A stretch of DNA of 64,000 bases from Prosthecobacter sp. (GTDB taxonomy: Bacteria; Verrucomicrobiota; Verrucomicrobiia; Verrucomicrobiales; Verrucomicrobiaceae), in contig JAURHS010000004.1 in the NCBI GenBank assembly GCA_030833205.1, positions 1 through 64,000 on the forward strand, read 5' to 3'. The translations under genes were made by a program, and so were the position numbers. Positions 25,718 to 34,040 of the stretch are shown here, in pieces. Every line of letters begins with the position of its first letter. Position 1 is the stretch's first letter. A model generated the notes under the pieces. That model searched no databases. It saw only the letters and a list, made by a program, of their open reading frames with translations, and had not been told where the DNA came from.

Positions 25718-26545
25718 ATGCAAAACCAGACCCAACGCCCCCAAGCCGAATCCCAAAGCCCTTGCGATCGCTTTATTGAAACCGTGGCTCAGAGCGATTG
25801 GTTTCGCGCTTACCAGCAAGCATTTCACACGCTTACGGGCTTGCCATTGTGTTTGCGCGCTCAGGGTGATCAGGAGTTGATTGAAGAAGTGGTGACCCGT
25901 CGGGGAGTCTCAGGGGTGGTGCGCTCGCTTGTTCCAGTCAGGGTTGGCAAGACTCCCTTGGCCGTGCTGGTGACCGGTGGCGTGAGGCTGGAAGCCGCCA
26001 GTGCGGAAGCCTTTGTGCCCTTGGCCACCGCCCTCCTGGATGAGGATCGCAGTGCCGCAGAGATCCGTGGAGCCAGGTTGCAATTCGATCAGGTTCCCGT
26101 GATGAGTCCGCAGCGGTATCAGGCGGCGCTGGCGGTGTTGAGCTCTTTCGCGGCTCAACTTGGCGAGCGGGCCCATCGTCATTTGTTTGCGCAAACCGTA
26201 CACGAGCCCCAGGCCGTCAGGCAGGCGAAGATTTACATCCATGCCCACCTTGCGGAGTCAATGACTCTTGAGGCGGTGGCTGCGGCCGTTCATGTCAGTC
26301 CATTTCACTTTTGCAAAATCTTCAAGCGCGCCACTGGGTTGACCTTCACGGATTTTGTCAATCGTGCCCGTGTCGATAAGGCAAGGCGGATGTTGATGCA
26401 CCCCAATGCCCGAATCACCGAGGTGGCTTACGAAGTCGGCTTTCAGAGTCTGTCGCATTTCAATCGAAGTTTTCGTCGGATCGCCAATGAGTCGCCAACG
26501 CAGTACCGCGCCAGAATGCGGGGGTCTGATCAGGTGGCGGCCTGA
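25718..26545 (+). CDS. AraC-family regulator with PocR-like sensory domain
   Basis: The chosen ATG at 25718 gives 275 residues; the longer track frame has no support. The N-terminal part (WFRAYQQAFHTLTGLPLCLR ... VRVGKTPLAVLVTGGVRLE) resembles PocR-type sensory domains, which bind small hydrocarbon or aromatic ligands. The C-terminus carries two AraC helix-turn-helix motifs: MTLEAVAAAVHVSPFHFCKI and ITEVAYEVGFQSLSHFNRSF. It is divergent from the PQQ propeller gene and may control it. The transcript probably ends at the hairpins at 26563-26622. Confidence 0.9.
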   Translation: MQNQTQRPQAESQSPCDRFIETVAQSDWFRAYQQAFHTLTGLPLCLRAQGDQELIEEVVTRRGVSGVVRSLVPVRVGKTPLAVLVTGGVRLEAASAEAFVPLATALLDEDRSAAEIRGARLQFDQVPVMSPQRYQAALAVLSSFAAQLGERAHRHLFAQTVHEPQAVRQAKIYIHAHLAESMTLEAVAAAVHVSPFHFCKIFKRATGLTFTDFVNRARVDKARRMLMHPNARITEVAYEVGFQSLSHFNRSFRRIANESPTQYRARMRGSDQVAA

Positions 26546-26562
26546 AACCTATTCCCCAGTTG

Positions 26563-26580
26563 CGGCCTGCCGGCAGGCCG
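26563..26580. repeat. Perfect 18-base palindrome
   Basis: CGGCCTGCCGGCAGGCCG reads the same on both strands. It lies 17 bases after the AraC stop, between it and a second, longer hairpin. It may be a cruciform or protein-binding site or part of a compound terminator. Confidence 0.6.
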
Positions 26581-26590
26581 AGCTGCAGGA

Positions 26591-26622
26591 GGCTCGTGCG
26601 GTCGTGGTGGTCCGCACGAGCC
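26591..26622. terminator. Terminator hairpin between convergent araC-type gene and holB
   Basis: GGCTCGTGCGG pairs with CCGCACGAGCC across a 10-base loop, an 11-base-pair perfect stem. On the + strand it is followed by AAATTTTG. It can serve the AraC gene and, less efficiently, holB on the other strand. Confidence 0.75.
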
Positions 26623-26646
26623 AAATTTTGTCCAGTGCCCTATGGC

Positions 26647-27654
26647 TTAGTCTCCACCGAAGGCCTGAAGGAAACAGGCATCCAGCGCCAAGGTCTCGTT
26701 GACATTGCTGTGCAGGTGCGTCTCGAGCTGGCGCAGTCCGCGCAGTCGCTGCTGCACCTGATGCGGAGTCCATCGTTGAGCCAGGGCGCCTGTCGCGTCA
26801 CGGCAGGGTTCAAGGTCCAACCGGGTGCTTCCTGCCTGCTGGCGCGCGATGTCACCAAGCCAGCAGAGCATCATGTCAATGAGTTGGCTTCGCTTGAGAA
26901 GGTAGCCTGCATTGGATTGGGCCTCCGCCTCCTTTTCACGGCGCTTCAACCAGGCCCCAGCATCCGTGGACTTGCCGTAGTGCTCCTTGTCGCGGTCCAT
27001 GTCGTCGTCAGCCTGTTTGCTGAGTTCCTCCTCGATGTTCTCAAGTATGGATTGGAATTCCGCCTTGATCATCATGGCCTCGGCCACGCTGCCGCCACCG
27101 CGTGCGGCCAAAGCGTTGAGTAGCCCGATGAGACGCTGCTCATGGGCGTCGAAGGAGCGCTGCTGCGATGGCGCCTGCAGTGCCACTTCAATGACCCGTG
27201 AGCGCGTGGTGCTCAGCAGCTGCGAGGGCTGCGTGCTCAACAAGAGCAGAAGCGTTCGAGGCGGGGGCTCCTCAAGGGTTTTGAGAAATGCATTTTGTGC
27301 CTCCACGGTCATTCGTTCGGCGTCTACGATGACGCCCAGCTTCCAGCCGTCCGCCGCCACCGAGCGCTGAATGTGATGCTGCAAAAGGCTCAGAGTGCCT
27401 GCTCCGGCCTCTCCGCTGTCATCGCGTAGGCGGATTCGCCTGCTCTTGCTTTGGGGGCGCAGGATGATGGCTCCCCTGGCGCTGCACTCCTCCAGATCAC
27501 TGGCCCGCTGCCCCGTGATGGCACTGATGCAATCCGCCGCGAAGCGCTCCAAATCCTGATGGTGCTGGCCGCTGATGAGGTAGGCGTGCGCGAGTCTGCC
27601 CTCGCGATGGGCACGCGTCATCAGAGTCAGTGCCTGATCATGCGGATGCGCCAT
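26647..27654 (-). CDS. holB: DNA polymerase III delta' subunit
   Basis: The 335-residue protein starts at the ATG at 27654 (MAHPHDQALTLMTRAHREGRLAHAYLISG); the longer track frame runs inside tmk. Clamp-loader landmarks are LAHAYLISG at the front and AQNAFLKTLEEPPPRTLLLL in the sensor region. The P-loop is replaced by SGQHHQDLERFA without the GK(S/T), as expected for delta', which does not hydrolyse ATP. The usual four-cysteine zinc module is reduced. It overlaps the end of tmk by 17 bases, a common holB-tmk pairing. Confidence 0.88.
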   Translation of the reverse strand: MAHPHDQALTLMTRAHREGRLAHAYLISGQHHQDLERFAADCISAITGQRASDLEECSARGAIILRPQSKSRRIRLRDDSGEAGAGTLSLLQHHIQRSVAADGWKLGVIVDAERMTVEAQNAFLKTLEEPPPRTLLLLLSTQPSQLLSTTRSRVIEVALQAPSQQRSFDAHEQRLIGLLNALAARGGGSVAEAMMIKAEFQSILENIEEELSKQADDDMDRDKEHYGKSTDAGAWLKRREKEAEAQSNAGYLLKRSQLIDMMLCWLGDIARQQAGSTRLDLEPCRDATGALAQRWTPHQVQQRLRGLRQLETHLHSNVNETLALDACFLQAFGGD

Positions 27655-28297
27655 GAAGGTGGGGGCTGAGATGTTGCAGGATCTCGCTGTGAACCTGTTC
27701 CCGAGGTTGGTCGGCGTTGATGCGGCGGATCCGTTGAGGTTGTGTTTCGGCGAGGTGCAGATAGCCCGCGCGAATGGCCTCAAAGAAGGACTGGGGTTGG
27801 CGTTCCATGCGGTCGAGGCTGCGGCCGCTTTGCTCGATGCGGGCGCTGGCCCGAGTCACCTCAAGATCGAGCAGGAAGGTCAGGTGGGGCAGCAATCCAT
27901 CACTGGCAAAGGCATTGAGGTTTTCGATGGTCTGCTGTGGCAGACCTCGGCCAATGCCCTGGTAGACCGTCGTGGAGTCCACATACCGATCGAGAATCAC
28001 CCACACGCCCTGACGCAGCAAGGGCACGACCCGCTCCCGGATCAACTGGGCCCGGCTGGCTGCAAAGAGCAGAAGCTCAGCCTCGGCAACGAGACCCTCA
28101 CCTTCGCGTGCGTGCTGAAGCAGATGGCGGATGGCCTCCCCCACTGAAGTGCCCCCAGGCTCGCGCAGCACCTCCACTCGCAGTCCCTTGGCAATGAGGT
28201 ACTCCTGAAGCAGGCGGATCTGGGTGGACTTTCCGCAACCCTCCGTGCCCTCGAAGGAGAGCAGGAGGGCGGCGGTGGAAGGTGGGGCAGACGACAT
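27638..28297 (-). CDS. tmk: Thymidylate kinase
   Basis: The 219-residue P-loop kinase has FEGTEGCGKSTQIRLLQEYL at the front, REPGGTSVGEAIR (nucleotide-binding), DRYVDSTTVYQGIGRG and the lid region. It phosphorylates dTMP to dTDP for DNA synthesis. It is upstream of and overlapping holB on the same strand, so the two are co-transcribed. The divergent neighbour is hisI, about 130 bases away. Confidence 0.96.
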   Translation of the reverse strand: MSSAPPSTAALLLSFEGTEGCGKSTQIRLLQEYLIAKGLRVEVLREPGGTSVGEAIRHLLQHAREGEGLVAEAELLLFAASRAQLIRERVVPLLRQGVWVILDRYVDSTTVYQGIGRGLPQQTIENLNAFASDGLLPHLTFLLDLEVTRASARIEQSGRSLDRMERQPQSFFEAIRAGYLHLAETQPQRIRRINADQPREQVHSEILQHLSPHLHGASA

Positions 28298-28430
28298 GCC
28301 GATGGTCTTTTTAGCGGGCTTGGGGGCGATGTCGAAAACAAAAGTTCCCCTTTTGGGTCGGGACTGTCGCCTTGCGCCTGTGGATTCATCGCGCTACTGC
28401 TTTGGTGCGGGGTCGCCCCCCACTGTTGCC

Positions 28431-28841
28431 ATGAATGAGCCCATCGCCTTTGCCCCCCGCCTCACCAAGCAATCCGTGGAGGAGGGGCTGGATTTTGCGC
28501 CCAAGTTTGATGAGCATGGGTTGATCGCCGCAATGGCGGTGGATGCCGATACGGGATTGCCTCTGATGCTTGCCTACATGAATCGCGAGACTCTCGCGGA
28601 AACCTTGCAGTTGGGGCAGGCCGTTTACTTCAGTCGCAGTCGTCAACAGCGCTGGCACAAGGGGGCCACCAGCGGCGAGTTTCAAGAGGTGGTGGAGATT
28701 CTCACCGACTGTGATCAGGATGCCCTGATTTTGCGCGTCAGGCAATTGGGCGGTGGTTGTTGTCACACCAAGAGACAGAGCTGTTTTTATCGCCGTGTGC
28801 TGCCTGCTGTGGATGGCAAGTCTCGGTTGGAGTGGGTGTGA
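28431..28841 (+). CDS. hisI: Phosphoribosyl-AMP cyclohydrolase
   Basis: I use the ATG at 28431 (MNEPIAFAPRLTKQS), giving 136 residues; the track frame begins inside tmk. HisI signatures are LMLAYMNRETL, YFSRSRQQRWHKGATSGEFQ and the metal-binding cysteines in GGGCCHTKRQSCFYR. It opens the purine ring of PR-AMP in histidine synthesis. The HisE domain is absent, so this is a stand-alone HisI. recR follows after about 30 bases. Confidence 0.95.
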   Translation: MNEPIAFAPRLTKQSVEEGLDFAPKFDEHGLIAAMAVDADTGLPLMLAYMNRETLAETLQLGQAVYFSRSRQQRWHKGATSGEFQEVVEILTDCDQDALILRVRQLGGGCCHTKRQSCFYRRVLPAVDGKSRLEWV

Positions 28842-28873
28842 TGCGTCGCTGAATCCTTCCTCTCTGCGCAGTC

Positions 28874-29485
28874 ATGGCCTCCCTGGATTATCCACCTGCG
28901 CTGCGTCGCATGATCGCACAACTCAAGGTGCTTCCGGGACTTGGCCCCCGCAGTGCGGAGCGCCTGATGCTTCACCTGATGGGGGATGTGCCCAGAGTCG
29001 CCAACCTAGTTGAAGCTCTGCAGGAGGCTGCGCAGCGGGTGGTGGCATGCCCAGAGTGCGGTTTTTTCTGTGAATCGGATGCGGATTGCGAGCTTTGCTT
29101 TCATCCCCAGCGCCAGCGCCACCTGATCTGTGTGGTTGAGCAAGCCGCGGATGTTCTGCGACTTGAGCGTTCCGGTGCCTACCGCGGGCTCTATCATGTG
29201 CTGGGTGGCCGCCTGTCACCCTTGGATCATGTCACCGCGGAGGACCTTCGCCTTGAGAGCCTTTCCAGGCGCGTTGTGGCGTTGGGTGCCAGGGAGGTGA
29301 TTCTCGCCACGGGTTCCGATGTTGAGGGCGAGGCGACAGCGAGTTTCATCCGAGATCTTCTGCGAGGAATTCCAGGCCTGATGGTGTCGAGACTGGCTCA
29401 GGGGTTGCCCGCGGGCGGTGGTTTGGACCACGCCGATGAGCTCACGCTCTATCAGGCGCTCAATGGTCGGCGCGAGTGCAGCTAG
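28874..29485 (+). CDS. recR: Recombination mediator RecR
   Basis: The 203-residue protein has the three RecR elements: a helix-hairpin-helix (LKVLPGLGPRSAERL), a C4 zinc finger (CPECGFFCESDADCELC) and a Toprim domain (ICVVEQAADVLRLERSGAYRG ... EVILATGSDVEGEATASF). It works with RecF and RecO to load RecA on gapped DNA. It follows hisI on the same strand and converges with the zinc-ribbon bactofilin gene. Confidence 0.96.
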   Translation: MASLDYPPALRRMIAQLKVLPGLGPRSAERLMLHLMGDVPRVANLVEALQEAAQRVVACPECGFFCESDADCELCFHPQRQRHLICVVEQAADVLRLERSGAYRGLYHVLGGRLSPLDHVTAEDLRLESLSRRVVALGAREVILATGSDVEGEATASFIRDLLRGIPGLMVSRLAQGLPAGGGLDHADELTLYQALNGRRECS

Positions 29486-29498
29486 GCCCGTGGCCTGC

Positions 29499-30719
29499 TC
29501 AGTGGCTCGCAGTAGCCGAGGGTTGGTAGGCGGTGACGATACGGATGTTGCCATCCAGCACTCCGCCAGGCTCAATGCTGACCGAGGCGGCGCTGACATC
29601 ACCGCGCACCAGGCCGTTCTTGCCGATGATCAGTCTTCCACGGCAATGGATCTGGCCAGTGAGCTTGGCGTGGATCTCGGCCTCATCGGTCTGGACTGGG
29701 TGAGTGAATTCAACCGTTGCGCCCTTCTCGATCACCAGCCTTTTGCAGCGGACTTTGCCGTTGATGCGACCATCGTTCCCAAAGCAGGCGTCTGCAGCGG
29801 CCAGGATGTCGCCCTGCACCCCGCCAATGCAGCGCAGGTTCCCGCACTCCAGCAAGCTGCAGATCAGGGCGCCACGCTTGCGGATGAGAACATCGCCGCG
29901 GGTTTGAATCGGGCGCTCGACCTCGAGATTGATCTCGATGTCCTCCAGGCAGATGGCCGCGCCGCACTTTGGACAGACGGTTTGCCTGGCAGAGCGATTG
30001 ACAGTGCTGCAGTGTTGGCACTGAAAGCAGACTGCATCCTTGAAATAGGCGCGACGGTAAACCTCGCCCTCACGCATTCGCTGCAGCGTGGTTGGCTCAC
30101 GCATGTGCTGACTCGCATTGGCCTCCGGTGAACTGCGCACCCTTGCGTGAGATGTGGAGGGGCGATGGCGTTGCTGAGCTTCGTGATGCTGCTGCCAGAG
30201 ATCAGGCGGCTTTGGAGATTCGCGCACCTTGCTGCTGCGCTCCACGCGGCCGCCGCTTGACTGCTCACGGCGAGTTGCAGGCTCTGCAATGGATGAGCTG
30301 CGGTTCGTCTTGGTCGTTGGCGCCTGCCGTTTGGCACTCTCACGGCTCAGGTTGCCTGTGAGGAAGGCTCCGAAGCCTTGCTCCAGCGCAGCAGGCAGCG
30401 ACTCCCCGACGGGAGGAGGGCTGCCGACGGGAGGAGAGACCGAGCCCAAACTGGACTCGCCAATGGGCTTGAGACTGCGCTTGGGGGGCGGCGCCAGAGG
30501 CGGAGGGTCCGCCCGTCTGGGTTGGGCTGGAGCCAGTTCCTTGGAGGCTCGAACCTTGCCGCGTTGCACATTGAGGTGGACGCCGCAGGTTCGGCAATTT
30601 GTGGAGATCACCAATTTGGGCTCGTACTGCGATGCCCCACAATCGGGGCACTGCAGCAGCATCTGCCCCTTGGCCGGAGCAGGGCGGTCTAGCTTGGAGC
30701 CAAAGAGTCTCCCAAACAC
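29499..30719 (-). CDS. Bactofilin-like protein with two zinc ribbons
   Basis: The start is GTG at 30719 (MFGRLFGSKLDRPAPAKGQ), giving 406 residues. Residues 24-46 form a zinc ribbon (CPDCGASQ ... CRTCG). A long basic, Pro/Ser-rich, probably disordered region follows (about 55-220), then a second ribbon (CFQCQHCSTVN ... CPKCG). A bactofilin beta-helix closes the protein (RGDVLIRKRGALICSLLECG through GQIHCRGRLIIGKNGLVRGD). Bactofilins polymerise without nucleotide and organise the envelope or chromosome. The zinc ribbons suggest an adaptor role. It sits 19 bases downstream of a plain bactofilin gene on the same strand, so the two may co-polymerise. Confidence 0.83.
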   Translation of the reverse strand: MFGRLFGSKLDRPAPAKGQMLLQCPDCGASQYEPKLVISTNCRTCGVHLNVQRGKVRASKELAPAQPRRADPPPLAPPPKRSLKPIGESSLGSVSPPVGSPPPVGESLPAALEQGFGAFLTGNLSRESAKRQAPTTKTNRSSSIAEPATRREQSSGGRVERSSKVRESPKPPDLWQQHHEAQQRHRPSTSHARVRSSPEANASQHMREPTTLQRMREGEVYRRAYFKDAVCFQCQHCSTVNRSARQTVCPKCGAAICLEDIEINLEVERPIQTRGDVLIRKRGALICSLLECGNLRCIGGVQGDILAAADACFGNDGRINGKVRCKRLVIEKGATVEFTHPVQTDEAEIHAKLTGQIHCRGRLIIGKNGLVRGDVSAASVSIEPGGVLDGNIRIVTAYQPSATASH

Positions 30720-30738
30720 AGCTCAACAGGGTTGAGGA

Positions 30739-31248
30739 TCAGGCCTGAGGACGGGCAGCGGCTTTGCTGGCATCGGGTTTGCGACCGACTGAGGACTGGC
30801 CCATGAAGGTGGCGCCTTCTTCGATGGAGAGGGTGCCCGCAGAGATGTCGCCGATGAGGATGGCGTTGCTCTTGAGTTCGCAGCGATCCGAGACTGAGAC
30901 ATTGCCCTCGACCTTGCCGAAAATAGTCACCCCGCGGGTCTTCAGCTCTCCCTTGACCACAGCGTTTTCGCCGATGGTCAGGTTGCCGTCGGAGATGACC
31001 TCTCCCTCGATTTTGCCGTCGATGATGAGATCGTGCGAGAACTTGATCGAGCCTTTGATTTCGACATCGCTGGAGAGCACATTCTTGCTGGAAGATACGG
31101 AGGACATGGCGGATTGAGGACGGGGGGTCATGGCGCTGGAGGCGGGGCTGGCCGGGTTGTGAGCCGCTGGGGATTGGGGAGCGGTTGGTGGTTCCGGCCG
31201 CTTGTCCGCGGGCGGGTTATTGGACTGACCGATGATGGAGCGAATCAT
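30739..31248 (-). CDS. Bactofilin (polymer-forming cytoskeletal protein)
   Basis: The 169-residue protein has a disordered Pro/Ser-rich N-terminus (about 1-55) and a core beta-helix with the bactofilin repeat pattern (IKGSIKFSHDLIIDGKIEGE, GNLTIGENAVVKGELKTRGV). The tail is short and basic. It is the first gene of a two-gene unit with the zinc-ribbon bactofilin and is divergent from glnS with a 143-base spacer. Likely a cytoplasmic scaffold; the cargo is unknown. Confidence 0.93.
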   Translation of the reverse strand: MIRSIIGQSNNPPADKRPEPPTAPQSPAAHNPASPASSAMTPRPQSAMSSVSSSKNVLSSDVEIKGSIKFSHDLIIDGKIEGEVISDGNLTIGENAVVKGELKTRGVTIFGKVEGNVSVSDRCELKSNAILIGDISAGTLSIEEGATFMGQSSVGRKPDASKAAARPQA

Positions 31249-31391
31249 AAGGGGTGGGCAGTATACGGGCCGGGGCGGGAAAGTGTCAATTTAGGGCTCG
31301 CTTTTTTTGGGTGAGTCCCAAAGCAACTCAAGGACCATGGAGCGCGGCCTTGTCTTGACAGAGGCCCCCCTTGGGCAAACCCTAGCGGCCC

Positions 31392-33104
31392 ATGTCCGTC
31401 GAGTCCACCCCCCCTGCTGCGCCGTCGCTTGATTTCATCCGCGAGATCATCGCCGAGGACCTTGCCTCGGGAGCCTGCGGAGGGCAGGTGGTCACGCGCT
31501 TTCCGCCGGAGCCGAATGGTTACCTGCACCTTGGGCACGCCAAGAGCATTTGCCTGAATTTCGGTTTGGCGCAGGAACATGCTCCCCATGCGCGCTGCCA
31601 TCTGCGATTCGACGACACCAACCCCACCAAGGAAGAGGTGGAGTATGTTGAGAGCATCCAGGAGGATGTGCGCTGGCTGGGGTTCGATTGGGGAACGCAC
31701 CTTTACTACGCCAGCGATTACTTCGAGAAGCTTTACAGTTTTGCCCTCCAACTTATTGACAAGGGTTTGGCGTATGTGGACGACCAGAGCGCCGAGGAGA
31801 TTCGCCAGGGTCGTGGTACCCTGACCTCGCCTGGAGTAGCCAGCCCCTACCGCGACCGCAGTCCGAGCGAAAATCGCGCGCTGTTTGAGCGGATGCGAGC
31901 CGGCGAGTTCAAGGAGGGGGAGCGAGTGTTGCGCGCCAGAATTGACATGGGCTCACCCAACATGAATCTGCGAGACCCTGTGCTTTATCGCGTTTTGCAC
32001 GCCCATCACCATCGCACCGGTGATGCCTGGTGTTTGTATCCGATGTACGACTATGCGCATCCGCTCAGCGATGCGCTGGAGGGGATTACTCACAGTCTGT
32101 GTACCTTGGAGTTTGAGCATCATCGTCCGCTTTACGATTGGCTCATCGAGCATGTGGACGGCCTGCCTTCGCGGCCCAAGCAGCGCGAGTTTGCGCGCCT
32201 CAATCTCACCTACACCTTGATGAGCAAACGCAAGTTGCTGCGTCTGGTGCGCGAGGGCTTGGTCAGCGGCTGGAATGACCCGCGCATGCCCACGCTCAGT
32301 GGGATTCGCAGGCGTGGCTATCCTGCTGCCGCCGTACGCCAATTCTGCAAGGCCATCGGCCTGACAAAATATCCCTCACTGACTGAGTTGAATCTTCTCG
32401 AGCACCATGTGCGCGAGGAGTTGAATCGGATTTCAAGGCGCGTGTACGCCGTGCTCAATCCGGTTCGTGTGGTGCTTACCAATTATCCAGAAGGGCAGGT
32501 GGAGTTTCTTGAGATTCCCAATAATCCGGAGGATGAGGGGGCGGGCAGTCGCCAGGTTCCGCTGTCGCGCGAATTGTTCATCGAGGCCGAGGACTTCATG
32601 CAACATCCAGTGCCTGGTTTTCACCGCCTTGTGCCCGGAGGCGAGGTGCGCCTGAAGTATGCCTTTTGCATCATTTGTCAGGAAGTGATCACCGACGCCA
32701 ACGGGGCAGTGGTGGAGTTGCGCTGCACTTATGACGACGCAACGAGGCGTGGCGCCAAACCCGTTGGCAGGCCCAAGGTCAAGGGCACTATTCATTGGGT
32801 CAGCGCAGCGCATGCGCTTGAGGTCCCCGTGCGCCTTTACGATCGCCTTTTCACCGCCGAGGAGCCGGAGTCAGCCGGTGAGCAGGAGGGCGACTTCACC
32901 GCAGCGCTCAACCCGGCGTCGCTGCTGGAGGTCAGCGCGCGCATCGAGCCCTCAATTGCAGAGGCTGCTCCAGCCGCGCACTATCAGTTTGAGCGCGTGG
33001 GTTATTTCTTCACCGACCCGCAGGACAGCAGGCCAGGTGCTCCCGTATTCAATCGCACGGTTACCCTCAAGGAGGGATTCACGATCAAACCCACAGCAGC
33101 TTGA
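31392..33104 (+). CDS. glnS: Glutaminyl-tRNA synthetase
   Basis: The 570-residue class I synthetase has the HIGH motif within [12 protein letters not shown], the [11 protein letters not shown] substrate region, the KMSKS motif as LMSKRKLL and the two anticodon-binding beta-barrels (VLTNYPEG and [20 protein letters not shown]). It charges tRNA-Gln directly, so this organism need not rely only on the GatCAB route for Gln-tRNA. It is followed after six bases by an aldo/keto reductase gene. Confidence 0.96.
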   Translation: MSVESTPPAAPSLDFIREIIAEDLASGACGGQVVTRFPPEPNGYLHLGHAKSICLNFGLAQEHAPHARCHLRFDDTNPTKEEVEYVESIQEDVRWLGFDWGTHLYYASDYFEKLYSFALQLIDKGLAYVDDQSAEEIRQGRGTLTSPGVASPYRDRSPSENRALFERMRAGEFKEGERVLRARIDMGSPNMNLRDPVLYRVLHAHHHRTGDAWCLYPMYDYAHPLSDALEGITHSLCTLEFEHHRPLYDWLIEHVDGLPSRPKQREFARLNLTYTLMSKRKLLRLVREGLVSGWNDPRMPTLSGIRRRGYPAAAVRQFCKAIGLTKYPSLTELNLLEHHVREELNRISRRVYAVLNPVRVVLTNYPEGQVEFLEIPNNPEDEGAGSRQVPLSRELFIEAEDFMQHPVPGFHRLVPGGEVRLKYAFCIICQEVITDANGAVVELRCTYDDATRRGAKPVGRPKVKGTIHWVSAAHALEVPVRLYDRLFTAEEPESAGEQEGDFTAALNPASLLEVSARIEPSIAEAAPAAHYQFERVGYFFTDPQDSRPGAPVFNRTVTLKEGFTIKPTAA

Positions 33105-33110
33105 TTTCCC

Positions 33111-34025
33111 ATGATTGATTCACTGCGCATCGCCCCCAATGGTCCAAGTGTTTCGCGGTTGGTTTATGGCACTTGGCGGATTCTCGACGACCCGGCGACG
33201 GCCTCCGTGGAGCACTTGCTCAAGCGTTTGCATCTTTGCCTTGAGCTGGGGATCACCACCATTGACACCGCTGAGATTTACGGTCTTTACCGCGTGGAGG
33301 AGTTTTTGGGGCAGGCGCTGGCCCGAGAGCCTGGGCTGAAGTCGCGCTTTCAGTGGGTGAGCAAATGCGGCATTTATGTGCCCTGTGAATTTCATCCGCA
33401 GCGCAAGGTTGCCTTCTACAACGCCGAAGCGGCTCGCCTGATCAAGAGCACGGAGAAGTCCCTGCGCCTGATGGGCTTGGAGCAGTTGGATCTGTTGCTG
33501 GTGCATCGTCCGGATTGGCTGACTTCAGCTGATGCCACCGCAGAGGGTCTCAATGCTCTTCTGCGGCAGGGCAAGATTCGCAGCGCCGGTGTCTCCAACT
33601 ACAATGTGCACCAGTTTGAATTGCTCAACAGCCGCATGGAACAGCCGCTGGTGACCAATCAGATCGAGCTGAGTCTGCTGTGCATGAGCGCCATTGAGGA
33701 TGGCACCTTGGATCAGTGTCAACGGCTGCGCATCGCGCCCATGGCATGGTCGCCCCTAGGGGGTGGTCGGCTCATGGACCCAACAAATGAGGCGGGGCAG
33801 CGCCTGCGCCGGGTGGCGGCGGAGCTGGCGCCCAAGTACAACAACGCCTCATTGGACCAATTGGCCTACGCCTGGATTTTGGCGCATCCCAGCAGCCCGC
33901 TGCCAGTGATTGGCACCAATCAGTTGGAGCGCTTGAAACAGACGGCACAGAGTGCGCAGATCCAATTGGAGCGCGAGGACTGGTATGCCCTGTGGACTGC
34001 AGCCAAGGGGCACGGCATTCCCTGA
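33111..34025 (+). CDS. Aldo/keto reductase (YdhF-like)
   Basis: The 304-residue TIM-barrel reductase keeps the catalytic tetrad in recognisable contexts: Asp and Tyr in TIDTAEIYGLY, Lys in QWVSKCGIY and His in LLLVHRPDWL. The NADPH site SPLGGGRLMDP and the C-terminal IGTNQLERLKQ are also present. It most resembles the YdhF subfamily. The substrate is unknown. It follows glnS closely and may be co-transcribed. It ends 15 bases from the convergent SNF2 gene. Confidence 0.92.
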   Translation: MIDSLRIAPNGPSVSRLVYGTWRILDDPATASVEHLLKRLHLCLELGITTIDTAEIYGLYRVEEFLGQALAREPGLKSRFQWVSKCGIYVPCEFHPQRKVAFYNAEAARLIKSTEKSLRLMGLEQLDLLLVHRPDWLTSADATAEGLNALLRQGKIRSAGVSNYNVHQFELLNSRMEQPLVTNQIELSLLCMSAIEDGTLDQCQRLRIAPMAWSPLGGGRLMDPTNEAGQRLRRVAAELAPKYNNASLDQLAYAWILAHPSSPLPVIGTNQLERLKQTAQSAQIQLEREDWYALWTAAKGHGIP

Positions 34026-34040
34026 GCCAGGGAGACGGTG

